From the NCBI GenBank assembly GCA_023426375.1, contig JAFAAV010000125.1:1-15878 (forward strand): 15,878 nucleotides of DNA, given 5' to 3'. A program made the translations under genes and the position numbers. The notes under the pieces are model-generated. The model was given only the letters and a program-made list of their open reading frames with translations, was not told where the DNA came from and searched no databases. The DNA comes from Actinomycetes bacterium (lineage in GTDB: Bacteria > Actinomycetota > Actinomycetes > Actinomycetales > Micrococcaceae). Shown here in pieces: positions 6,674-13,374 of the stretch (positions are counted from its first letter, which is position 1; the number at the start of each line of letters is the position of its first letter).

Positions 6674-6711
6674 CGACCAGGCCTTTTGTAAGACCCTTCA
6701 GAACTGAACTT

Positions 6712-7692
6712 CTAGAAGTCCCAGTCCTCGTCTTCCGTGTTCACGGCCTTGCCGATCACGTAGGAGGAACCGGAGCCGGAGAAGAAGTCGTGGTTCTCGT
6801 CCGCGTTCGGGGACAGGGAAGACAGGATCGCCGGGGACACGTCGGTCATCTCGCGGGGGAACAGCGCCTCGTAGCCCAGGTTGTTCAGGGCCTTGTTGGC
6901 GTTGTAGTGCAAGAACTTCTTGACGTCCTCGGTCCAACCCACCGTGTCGTAGAGGGACTCGGTGTAGGCGATCTCGTTCTCGTACAGCTCATCGAGCAGG
7001 TCGTAGGTGTACGCCTTGAGCTCTTCCTGACGCTCCGGAGTCTCCTCAACCAGACCGCGCTGGTACTTGTACCCGATGTAGTAACCGTGCACGGCCTCGT
7101 CACGGATGATCAGACGAATCAGGTCCGCGGTGTTGGTCAGCTTGGCGTGCGAGGAGAAGTACATGGGCAGGTAGAAGCCCGAGTAGAACAGGAAGGACTC
7201 CAGCAGCGTGGAGGCAACCTTCTTCTTGAGAGGGTCATCACCCTTGTAGTACTTGATGATGATCTCGGCCTTGCGCTGCAAGTAAGGGTTCTCGCGCGAC
7301 CAGCGGAACGCCTCGTCAATCTGCTTCATCGACGACAGCGTGGAGAAGATCGAGGAGTAAGACTTGGCGTGCACCGACTCCATAAACGCGATGTTGGTGT
7401 ACACCGCTTCCTCGTGCAGGGTCTTAGCGTCCGGGATCAGCGACACGGCACCCACGGTGCCCTGAATGGTGTCCAGAAGGGTCAGACCGGTGAAGACCTT
7501 CATGGTGAGGTCTTGTTCCTGCTCGGTCAGGGTCTTCCAGGACTGGACATCGTTGGACAGCGGCACCTTCTCGGGAAGCCAGAAGTTGGAGGTCAGGCGA
7601 TCCCAGACTTCAAGGTCCTTGTCGTCCTGAATGCGGTTCCAGTTAATGGCCTCCGCCGGGTGGCGGAGCAGTTCAACCTTTTCAGGTGTCAT
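6712..7692 (-). CDS. nrdF: Class Ib ribonucleotide reductase small subunit
   Basis: NrdF, the dimetal/tyrosyl-radical subunit that, with NrdE, reduces ribonucleoside diphosphates to deoxyribonucleotides in the cytoplasm. It has 326 residues, normal for the family. All metal ligands are present: Asp74 (LLDT), Glu105 and His108 (FMESVHAKSY), Glu165 (LLESF), Glu199 and His202 (RDEAVHG). Radical Tyr112 is in AKSYSSIF. The C-terminus ends EDEDWDF, the acidic-aromatic tail that docks on NrdE. The start has AAGGAG twelve bases before it, a slightly long gap. There is no nrdH, nrdI or nrdE immediately upstream, so it is transcribed alone here. A strong terminator follows, and the mobile element is inserted just beyond it. 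Confidence 0.97.
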   Translation of the reverse strand: MTPEKVELLRHPAEAINWNRIQDDKDLEVWDRLTSNFWLPEKVPLSNDVQSWKTLTEQEQDLTMKVFTGLTLLDTIQGTVGAVSLIPDAKTLHEEAVYTNIAFMESVHAKSYSSIFSTLSSMKQIDEAFRWSRENPYLQRKAEIIIKYYKGDDPLKKKVASTLLESFLFYSGFYLPMYFSSHAKLTNTADLIRLIIRDEAVHGYYIGYKYQRGLVEETPERQEELKAYTYDLLDELYENEIAYTESLYDTVGWTEDVKKFLHYNANKALNNLGYEALFPREMTDVSPAILSSLSPNADENHDFFSGSGSSYVIGKAVNTEDEDWDF

Positions 7693-8002
7693 GGCGCGCG
7701 CTGGCTCCTTCGCTTAGTGAGGGGGCCGTCCAGCTACCCGGGGTTCCGCGCGCTCACGCGCGGTCGGGACGACGGCGCTTCAAGAGTAGCCCACACCGTT
7801 CAGTTCGGGCGATGGCCCAGGTCACCGGCACGTCCCGGGCTCGGAGTGGTTGGCAGAATCGCACACCGGTCTCCCCATGTCACGGCCTGTTTTCTGTCGG
7901 CGAAGTTCCCGAGAAACCCTTTCCAGATACACATGTGTGAGGTCATGATGGTCACATCAGCGCCCCGATCGGGGTGGCTCGATCTACCGAAAGGAGACCG
8001 TC
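7693..8002. promoter_or_regulatory. Divergent intergenic region with palindromes (nrdF / MT0933-type gene)
   Basis: This 310-base gap has no convincing gene. On the nrdF side it holds a hairpin CCGCGCG-CTCA-CGCGCGG (7746-7763). On the other side are two exact palindromes, ACACATGTGT (7929-7938) and CCCCGATCGGGG (7963-7974), upstream of the AAGGAG ribosome site (7991-7996) of the small gene. These could be operators or sigma-dependent promoter parts, but no consensus promoter hexamers stand out. I found no sequence that clearly matches an NrdR box. Confidence 0.4.
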
Positions 8003-8191
8003 ATGGTGGACATCGGAGGACTTGGAGACAAGGCAAAGCAGTTCGCTGAGGACAACCCGGACAAGGTTGACCAGGGCATCGAGAAGGCCGGAGACACCGT
8101 GGATGACCGCACCGGCGGTCAGCACGCGGAGCACGTCGACAAGGGCCAGGATGCACTGCGTGACAAGCTCGGCGGCGGCAACGAGCAGTAA
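8003..8191 (+). CDS. MT0933-type antitoxin-like small protein
   Basis: A 62-residue charged, helical, soluble protein. The pattern DKAKQFAEDNPDKVDQGIEKAGDTVDDRTGGQHAEHVDKGQDALRDKLGGG matches the MT0933 (Rv0909)-like antitoxin family in short segments: GDKAKQFAEDNPDKVDQGI, then EKAGDTVDDRTGG, then HVDKGQDALRDKLGG. In Mycobacterium tuberculosis that antitoxin is paired with a neighbouring toxin; here no toxin gene lies beside it (the neighbours are nrdF and zapE), so the antitoxin role is doubtful. Proteins of this look are often abundant under stress. The start is ATG with AAGGAG six bases before it. A strong terminator follows 10 bases after the stop. It is probably transcribed alone. Confidence 0.75.
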   Translation: MVDIGGLGDKAKQFAEDNPDKVDQGIEKAGDTVDDRTGGQHAEHVDKGQDALRDKLGGGNEQ

Positions 8192-8201
8192 TAGCTGATA
8201 G

Positions 8202-8239
8202 AACGGCGCCCCTCGGAAGAGATTCCGAGGGGCGCCGTT
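8202..8239. terminator. Bidirectional terminator between MT0933-type gene and zapE
   Basis: AACGGCGCCCCTCGGAA (8202-8218) pairs exactly over 17 bases with TTCCGAGGGGCGCCGTT (8223-8239) around a GAGA loop. It lies between convergent genes and can serve both; T residues follow on each strand (GTTTG on plus, GTTCTA on minus), though short. Confidence 0.85.
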
Positions 8240-8276
8240 TGCTATGCAGTGAGAGTCGCGAAAAGCCCTGAAGGAC

Positions 8277-9329
8277 TCAGGCCTCGCCGCCCTCACGAGC
8301 GAGCGCCGTCAGACGGGACACCGCGCGGTAGTACTTCTTCTGGTAGCCGCCGGCCATCATTTCCTCGGTGAAAACCTTGTCGAACGGCACACCGGTCGAG
8401 AGGATCGGCAGATCTTTGTCGTACAGGCGGTCGGCCAATACCACGAACCGCAGTGCCACCGCCTGCTGGTCAATCGTGCGCACCCCGCGCCACACGATGG
8501 CGTCCAAACCGTCGATCAACGCACGATAGCGGGACGGGTGCACGCGGGAGAGGTGCTCGACCAGCGCGTCGAAGTCGTCGATCGCGACGGTCTTGCCCGA
8601 GAAGGCTTGTTCGGCAGCGGCGTCCAGAGCGGCGTCGTCGGCGAGAGGCTGGGGGGCTTCGGGAAGACCGCGGTGGCGGTAGTCCTCGCCGTCGATCCGC
8701 ACGACGTCGAACTGGGAGGAAAGCACCTGGATCTCGCGCTGGAAGTCCTGGGCCGCGAACCGACCCTCACCCAACGAGCCGGGAAGGGTGTTGGAGGTCG
8801 CCGCGAGCTTGACGCCGGCGTCCGCGAGTTCACGCATGAGACGCGACATCAACACTGTGTCCCCGGGATCGTCGAGCTCGAACTCGTCGATGCACACGAG
8901 CTTGTAGTCCTTGAGCGCCTCCACGGTGTGGCGGAAGGTCAGCGCACCCACCAGGTTGGTGTACTCCACGAACGTGCCGAACGCCTTGGGGCCCGGAACC
9001 GCGTGCCACAGGGACGCCAGGAGGTGGGTCTTACCCACACCGAAGCCACCGTCCAGGTAAATCCCCTGAGCAGCGGAGGCCTTCTGACCGCCTCCCCCAC
9101 CGAATAGCTTGGAGAAGAACCCATTGCCGGAGGACTGGCCGCCACCCACACCGGCAGCGAACGCCTTGAGCTTCTCGACGGCCTCCGCCTGCGACGGCTG
9201 GGAAGGATCGGGCCGATATGTGTCGAAGGAAACCTCTCCGAAGCGCTCGGACGGACGGAAACCGTCCAGCAACTCGTGGCCAGATACGCGCGGATTACGC
9301 TCCACGAGGTGTTCAATGTGCATGCTCAC
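8277..9329 (-). CDS. zapE: AFG1/ZapE-family ATPase
   Basis: P-loop ATPase of the AFG1/ZapE family, 350 residues from the chosen start. In Escherichia coli ZapE acts on FtsZ rings; AFG1 in mitochondria helps handle damaged membrane proteins. The exact job in actinobacteria is not established. Walker A is GGFGVGKTH (94-102, Lys100), Walker B is LVCIDEF (144-150, Asp148-Glu149), and a sensor-like ATSNTLPGSLGEGRF follows (177-191). A glycine-rich insert (about 61-82) precedes Walker A. The start is GTG with GGGAGG eight bases before it. The frame stays open 31 codons upstream, but that extension has no ribosome site and is unlike the family. It diverges from the sulfur cluster across a 256-base gap in which I see no clear operator. 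Confidence 0.9.
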   Translation of the reverse strand: MSMHIEHLVERNPRVSGHELLDGFRPSERFGEVSFDTYRPDPSQPSQAEAVEKLKAFAAGVGGGQSSGNGFFSKLFGGGGGQKASAAQGIYLDGGFGVGKTHLLASLWHAVPGPKAFGTFVEYTNLVGALTFRHTVEALKDYKLVCIDEFELDDPGDTVLMSRLMRELADAGVKLAATSNTLPGSLGEGRFAAQDFQREIQVLSSQFDVVRIDGEDYRHRGLPEAPQPLADDAALDAAAEQAFSGKTVAIDDFDALVEHLSRVHPSRYRALIDGLDAIVWRGVRTIDQQAVALRFVVLADRLYDKDLPILSTGVPFDKVFTEEMMAGGYQKKYYRAVSRLTALAREGGEA

Positions 9330-9585
9330 GTGAGGGGCCTCCCTGCCCGCTGCGCCACGCCCGCGAATCCACGGGCGTCGGGCACCGGACGGCATTGATC
9401 GGTACGGATTTTGAGCAGCCAAACTACTCCTGCCCCGATGCTACCGGTCAGCCCGTGGTGAACACATGCGCCGCAACTCCCTGGTTGCAGCTTTCTCTCA
9501 TGCATCCGCCGCGGCGAGCGCACTACGCTGGAAACCAAGTCCCGCGCGCCGCGACGCGCACGTCTACACACGAGGAGTACTCCAC

Positions 9586-10494
9586 ATGCCCGTGGAAGCA
9601 GAAAACAACCAAGAATTCTCCCAGTACGCCCATCCGGAGCGGCTGGTCTCCACCCAGTGGGTGGCCGATAACGCTGGCAAGCCCGGTGTGGTGGTTGTCG
9701 AATCCGACGAGGACGTCCTGCTGTACGAAACCGGTCACATCCCCGGTTCCGTGAAGGTTGATTGGCACACGGATCTCAACGAGCCGGATACCCGCGATTA
9801 CGTGGACGGCAAGCAGTTCGCCGAGCTCATGTCCCGCAAGGGTATTTCCCGCGACGACACGATCGTGGTGTACGGCGACAAGTCCAACTGGTGGGCCGCC
9901 TACGCCCTGTGGGTCTTCACGCTGTTCGGCCACGAGGACGTCCGTCTCATGAACGGCGGTCGTGACAAGTGGGTGGCCGAGGGCCGCGAACTCACCACCA
10001 TCGCCACCGAGGTCACCCCCACCGACTACCCCGTGGTCGAGCGCGATGACTCCGTGATCCGTGCCTACCGCGAGGACGTCCTGGAGAACCTGGGCAAGAC
10101 TCCGCTGATCGACGTGCGTTCCCCACAGGAGTACACCGGCGAACGCACCCACATGCCGGACTACCCCCAGGAGGGCACGCTGCGCGGCGGTCACATCCCC
10201 ACCGCGGCGTCCGTTCCGTGGGCTCGCGCAGCGGCCGAGGACTCCACGTTCAAGTCCCGTGATGAACTGGATGCGATCTACCGCGAGGAAGTCGGCCTGA
10301 CCGACGGTGACGACATCATCGCCTATTGCCGCATCGGCGAGCGTTCCTCCCACACGTGGTTCGTGCTCACCCACCTGCTGGGCTTCGACAAGGTTCGCAA
10401 CTACGACGGTTCCTGGACCGAGTGGGGCAACGCCGTGCGCGTACCCGTGGCCCAGGGTGAGGCCCGCGGCGAAGCTCCGGAGGGTGCCCGGTGA
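9586..10494 (+). CDS. sseA: SseA-type thiosulfate/3-mercaptopyruvate sulfurtransferase
   Basis: Two-domain rhodanese, 302 residues, that transfers sulfane sulfur through a persulfide on a catalytic cysteine. The N-terminal inactive domain (about 18-140) includes GHIPGSVKVDW; the catalytic domain (about 158-290) includes LIDVRSPQEYTG, GGHIPTAASVPW and the active loop CRIGERSS with Cys248, then YDGSWTEWGN, the signature near the C-terminus. The start ATG has GAGGAG eight bases before it; the frame is open upstream but without support. The stop overlaps the sufE start as GTGA, so the two are coupled. In Mycobacterium tuberculosis an SseA gene also sits beside a SufE-like gene, which fits a sulfur donor-acceptor pair. 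Choice between thiosulfate and mercaptopyruvate as substrate cannot be made from sequence. Confidence 0.92.
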   Translation: MPVEAENNQEFSQYAHPERLVSTQWVADNAGKPGVVVVESDEDVLLYETGHIPGSVKVDWHTDLNEPDTRDYVDGKQFAELMSRKGISRDDTIVVYGDKSNWWAAYALWVFTLFGHEDVRLMNGGRDKWVAEGRELTTIATEVTPTDYPVVERDDSVIRAYREDVLENLGKTPLIDVRSPQEYTGERTHMPDYPQEGTLRGGHIPTAASVPWARAAAEDSTFKSRDELDAIYREEVGLTDGDDIIAYCRIGERSSHTWFVLTHLLGFDKVRNYDGSWTEWGNAVRVPVAQGEARGEAPEGAR

Positions 10495-10952
10495 CCACCG
10501 ACGCTTTACCGAATCAGGTCCAAGAGCTGATCGAGGATTTCGACGCCGTTCCGGAACCTGACAAGCTCCAGCTCCTTCTCGAGTTCTCCCGTTCGCTTCC
10601 CGAGCTTCCCGCCCGGTACGGCGAGCACCCGGAGGAACTCGAGCAAGTGGTCGAGTGCCAGTCCCCGCTGTTCCTGGCCGTTGAGCTCGAAGAGGGTACC
10701 CAGGATCCCGGCGTGAACATCTTCTTCTCCGCTCCGGCGGAGGCTCCGACCACGCGCGGATTCGCGTCCATCCTGCACGAGGGATTGAACGGTCTGCCGG
10801 CCTCCACCGTGCTGGGCATCCCCGATGATCTGCCCGAGCGCTTCGGGCTGACCAAGCTCGTGTCCCCGCTGCGCATGCGCGGTATGTCCGCCATGCTGGG
10901 GCGGATCAAACGGCAGGTCCGGGAACAGCAAGCGGCCCGCGCCGCCGGCTGA
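10491..10952 (+). CDS. sufE: SufE-family sulfur acceptor protein
   Basis: SufE-like protein of 153 residues. SufE accepts persulfide sulfur, usually from a cysteine desulfurase SufS, and hands it on for iron-sulfur cluster assembly. The key cysteine is Cys56 in VVECQSPLFL, matching the family's V-x-G-C-Q-S pattern with Glu in place of Gly. Also typical are the N-terminal LIEDFDAVPEPDKLQLLLEF and the later LVSPLRMRGMSAMLGRIKR. The start is GTG with GGAGGG six bases before it and a 4-bp overlap with the rhodanese gene, so sulfur may come from SseA rather than, or as well as, SufS. No SufBCDS genes are in the window. Confidence 0.92.
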   Translation: MTTDALPNQVQELIEDFDAVPEPDKLQLLLEFSRSLPELPARYGEHPEELEQVVECQSPLFLAVELEEGTQDPGVNIFFSAPAEAPTTRGFASILHEGLNGLPASTVLGIPDDLPERFGLTKLVSPLRMRGMSAMLGRIKRQVREQQAARAAG

Positions 10953-10954
10953 CC

Positions 10955-11458
10955 GTGGCTCGTAAACGCCCCGGGGCTCGGGCATCGCACGCCGCTACGG
11001 CGGCGCTGGCGATGCTCGACGCCGCCGGGGTTGCCTATACGGCGCTGCCCTACCAGCACGATCCGCGCACGGAATCGTTCGGGTTGGAGGCCGCACATGC
11101 CCTGGGTAAGGATCCGGCGTGCGTGTTCAAAACCATCATGGTTGTCCACGACAAGAACTGGGCCACGGTCATGGTCCCGGTGAGTTCCACGGTGGATCTG
11201 AAGGCGACCGCCCGAGAACTGGGCTGGAAGAAAGCGAGTCTCGCAGCGGCGTCGTCAGCTCAAACCCGCACCGGCTACGTGGTGGGCGGTATCTCGCCGC
11301 TGGGCCAGAAGAACCCCTCACCAACGCTGCTGGATGAATCCGCGCGGGACCTGGCGACTGTGCTCGTCTCCGGTGGACAGCGCGGACTGGATGTCGAGTT
11401 GTCCCCCTCTGACCTGCTCAGGCTGACGGACGGGCGGTACGCACCGCTGGCCGCTTGA
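10955..11458 (+). CDS. ybaK: YbaK/EbsC-type Cys-tRNA(Pro) deacylase
   Basis: A 167-residue YbaK-fold editing protein that hydrolyses Cys-tRNA(Pro) made in error by prolyl-tRNA synthetase. Family features: ESFGLEAAHALG (45-56), CVFKTIMVV (with the substrate-binding lysine), VPVSSTVDLKATARELG, and VVGGISPLGQK. The start is GTG two bases after the sufE stop, so it is the third gene of the sseA-sufE operon; the short gap implies coupling. The stop runs 41 bases into the convergent hydrolase gene. The link to sulfur genes is logical, since cysteine mischarging would rise with cysteine supply, but this is inference. Confidence 0.9.
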   Translation: MARKRPGARASHAATAALAMLDAAGVAYTALPYQHDPRTESFGLEAAHALGKDPACVFKTIMVVHDKNWATVMVPVSSTVDLKATARELGWKKASLAAASSAQTRTGYVVGGISPLGQKNPSPTLLDESARDLATVLVSGGQRGLDVELSPSDLLRLTDGRYAPLAA

Positions 11459-12674
11459 GCTTGGTGGGCAGCCACTCGCGCACGGCACGCTCCCAGCGCT
11501 TGCGGTCGATGTTCCATTCCTTGGTGTGCCGGGCACCGGCGAAACCCACGAAGTCCACGAACGGGCTGAGCTCGGCCAGGTGCACGGAACCCTCGACCGG
11601 GACCACCTCGTCGTCGGTGGAATGCAGAATGAGCGTGGGTGTGGTGATGTCCTCCCAGCGTGACAACCAGTCCAGCGCGTGCAGATCCAGTGGCGCGGCC
11701 AGGCCGGTGATCTTGGGACCCAGTCGATGGGAGATCAGGTCGGTGGCCATGCGGCCGATGCGCCGGGGAATCCTGTGGATCTTGGCCTGGTGAGCGACCA
11801 GCTCGAACCAGTCCACGACCGGACCGTCCAGCACCACCGCACGGACCTTGTTGCGGTACTGGGTGAGTTCCAGGGTGCGGAGCACAATGGCACCGCCCAT
11901 GGACCAACCGAACAGCACGATGTCCGTGGCGCCGCGGGACAGGGCGTACTCGAGGCCGGCCTCGACGTCCTCCCATTCCGTGAATCCCAGGCCGTAACGG
12001 TTGTCCTGGGTGGCCGGGGCCTCGCGGTCGTTGCGGTAGGAGACGATCAGGCTGTGCAGCCCGAGTTCGTGTGCGACCCTGGCACCGCGAATGCATTCCA
12101 TTCGCTGTGCCCCGCGACCGTGCACCATGACCGCCCACACGCCCTCATGACGCTGCCGGTCAGTGTCACCGTCCGCGGGAATCACCCACGCGGGAGCGGG
12201 ACCGAGCTCCGTGGCCACGTCGACCTTCTCGAAGGCCAAGCCCGCGTCGCCGGGCCGTGCGTAGACCGTGCCGGTCCACCACCCTTTCTTGCCCTCTTCC
12301 AACTCGCCCCGGTAGATCCGTTCAACCAAGCGGGTCACTGTGTTGTGGTTCTGCCGCACCACGAAGCCGATGCGCGCCATGCTCTGCCCCTCGTCGAAAC
12401 GCAGCGCATACGTACCGGCGGCGCGGGTGTCCGTATTAGCGGGCAACGTGATGAGCGGCTGACCGGAATTCGGGTCGTTCTCGAGCTTCAAGACCGTGAG
12501 TTTGCCCCCGACCTTGGGTGGCACCACCACTTGGCGTGCGATGAGCGCGGCCAGTCCACTGGACAGGGCGAAGGTCGCCGAGGCCGCACCAATACTCGCC
12601 GTGGCACCCACAATGGCACCGTGTCGCCACGAACGGGCAGGGGCGTCTCCGGAAGGACTCAAAAGGGAAGCCAT
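11418..12674 (-). CDS. Membrane-anchored alpha/beta hydrolase
   Basis: A 418-residue alpha/beta-hydrolase fold protein, resembling the prolyl-oligopeptidase-like or dienelactone-hydrolase-like groups; its substrate is unknown. A hydrophobic N-terminal segment (about 19-50) suggests a membrane anchor or signal. The hydrolase domain begins near 178 (GVWAVMVHGRGAQRMECIRG). The triad can be placed: Ser258 in GWSMGG, Asp354 or Asp355 in HSTDDEVVP, His383 in GARHTKEW. The start ATG has no good ribosome site, but no better start exists before residue 99. The 3' end overlaps the convergent ybaK gene by 41 bases with no terminator visible between. Confidence 0.85.
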   Translation of the reverse strand: MASLLSPSGDAPARSWRHGAIVGATASIGAASATFALSSGLAALIARQVVVPPKVGGKLTVLKLENDPNSGQPLITLPANTDTRAAGTYALRFDEGQSMARIGFVVRQNHNTVTRLVERIYRGELEEGKKGWWTGTVYARPGDAGLAFEKVDVATELGPAPAWVIPADGDTDRQRHEGVWAVMVHGRGAQRMECIRGARVAHELGLHSLIVSYRNDREAPATQDNRYGLGFTEWEDVEAGLEYALSRGATDIVLFGWSMGGAIVLRTLELTQYRNKVRAVVLDGPVVDWFELVAHQAKIHRIPRRIGRMATDLISHRLGPKITGLAAPLDLHALDWLSRWEDITTPTLILHSTDDEVVPVEGSVHLAELSPFVDFVGFAGARHTKEWNIDRKRWERAVREWLPTKLKRPAVRTARPSA

Positions 12675-12822
12675 GTCGTCATTCTGACATGTCGACCCTG
12701 GACGCCACCGCCGGGCATATTAGAGCCCGGTGAACTGTTGTACCCAGTGGCCCGATCCATCACGTCAGCTGTCACGCTGACTATCCAGATACCACCTACG
12801 CCACCTACGAAACGGAGAAGTT
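12675..12822. promoter_or_regulatory. Divergent gap before msrB with two inverted repeats
   Basis: It holds CCGGGC (12711-12716) facing GCCCGG (12725-12730) around an AT-rich centre, and GTCAGC (12764-12769) facing GCTGAC (12776-12781), followed by a 9-base tandem repeat CCACCTACG (12792-12809) just before the msrB ribosome site. These are possible operator or leader elements for msrB and the divergent hydrolase; no regulator is recognisable. Confidence 0.35.
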
Positions 12823-13266
12823 ATGTCTGAGAACTCCACCAACGAGTCGGTCTCCGCCCAGTCCGCCGCCCGCACCGATGCCCAGTGGCGCGAGATGCTG
12901 AGCCCCACCGAGTACCAGGTGCTGCGTCAGGGCGGTACGGAGCGCCCATTCACCGGTGACTACGTGGACACCGAGACCACCGGCGTGTACGAATGTCGCG
13001 CGTGTGGTGCGGAATTGTTCCGTTCCACCACCAAGTTCCACTCGAACTGTGGCTGGCCCTCGTTCTTCGAGCCGTTGGCCGAAGACCGGGTCCGATACAT
13101 CGAGGACACCTCCATGGGCATGAAGCGCGTTGAGGTTCGCTGCGCGGCGTGCGATTCCCACATGGGGCATGTTTTCGAGGGTGAAGGCTTCGACACCCCC
13201 ACCGACCTGCGGTACTGCATCAACTCCGTGTCCATGCGCTTGGTGCCGGACGCGGACGGCGAATAA
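12823..13266 (+). CDS. msrB: Peptide-methionine (R)-S-oxide reductase
   Basis: MsrB repairs oxidised methionine by reducing the R-sulfoxide, using thioredoxin as electron donor. It has 147 residues, normal length. The structural zinc is held by two CxxC pairs: Cys58/Cys61 (ECRACG) and Cys107/Cys110 (RCAACD). FHSNCGWPSFF (72-82) and SHMGHVF (112-118) are family motifs, and the catalytic cysteine is Cys132 in RYCINS. The start ATG has CGGAG five bases before it. It is transcribed alone as far as seen. Nothing is unusual. Confidence 0.96.
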   Translation: MSENSTNESVSAQSAARTDAQWREMLSPTEYQVLRQGGTERPFTGDYVDTETTGVYECRACGAELFRSTTKFHSNCGWPSFFEPLAEDRVRYIEDTSMGMKRVEVRCAACDSHMGHVFEGEGFDTPTDLRYCINSVSMRLVPDADGE

Positions 13267-13338
13267 GGGCGGCGCCGGCTACTCAGTAGTTACTGACCAC
13301 CCAGCTAAGTCGTCGACATTTCTCACGGCGTGGCTCCC

Positions 13339-13374
13339 CTCGACCCCACCAACTCACTGGCTAATGTGAGCCTT
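13339..13374 (+). promoter_or_regulatory. Candidate promoter for a leaderless DUF3000 mRNA
   Basis: CTCGAC (13339-13344) and TAATGT (13362-13367) are 17 bases apart and fit weak -35 and good -10 elements. The -10 is followed by seven bases and then a GTG at 13375 that can start the DUF3000 frame. Such spacing is typical of leaderless actinobacterial transcripts. There is no ribosome site before this GTG or before the in-frame GTGs at 13330 and 13366. Confidence 0.4.

Noticed and set aside
4746..6707. 653-codon plus-strand frame
   Set aside because: It is antisense to the integrase and excisionase, which have full catalytic motifs and ribosome sites; the translation has no domain and is a shadow of high-GC coding DNA.
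7936..7956. CRP-like TGTGA...TCACA site
   Set aside because: The half-sites are 11 bases apart rather than the usual 6, so this is not a standard CRP/FNR-type site.
6790..8049. 419-codon plus-strand frame
   Set aside because: It is antisense to nrdF and runs on through the gap; nrdF has every metal ligand, so this frame is not a gene.
9330..9422. 31-residue N-terminal extension of zapE
   Set aside because: The upstream ATG has no ribosome site, while GTG at 9329 has GGGAGG at good spacing and matches the family's usual length.
11679..12830. 383-codon plus-strand frame
   Set aside because: It is antisense to the alpha/beta hydrolase, which has a placed catalytic triad.
13283..13296. TCAGTA/TACTGA hairpin after msrB as a terminator
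   Set aside because: The stem has only six weak pairs, a 2-base loop and no T-run.
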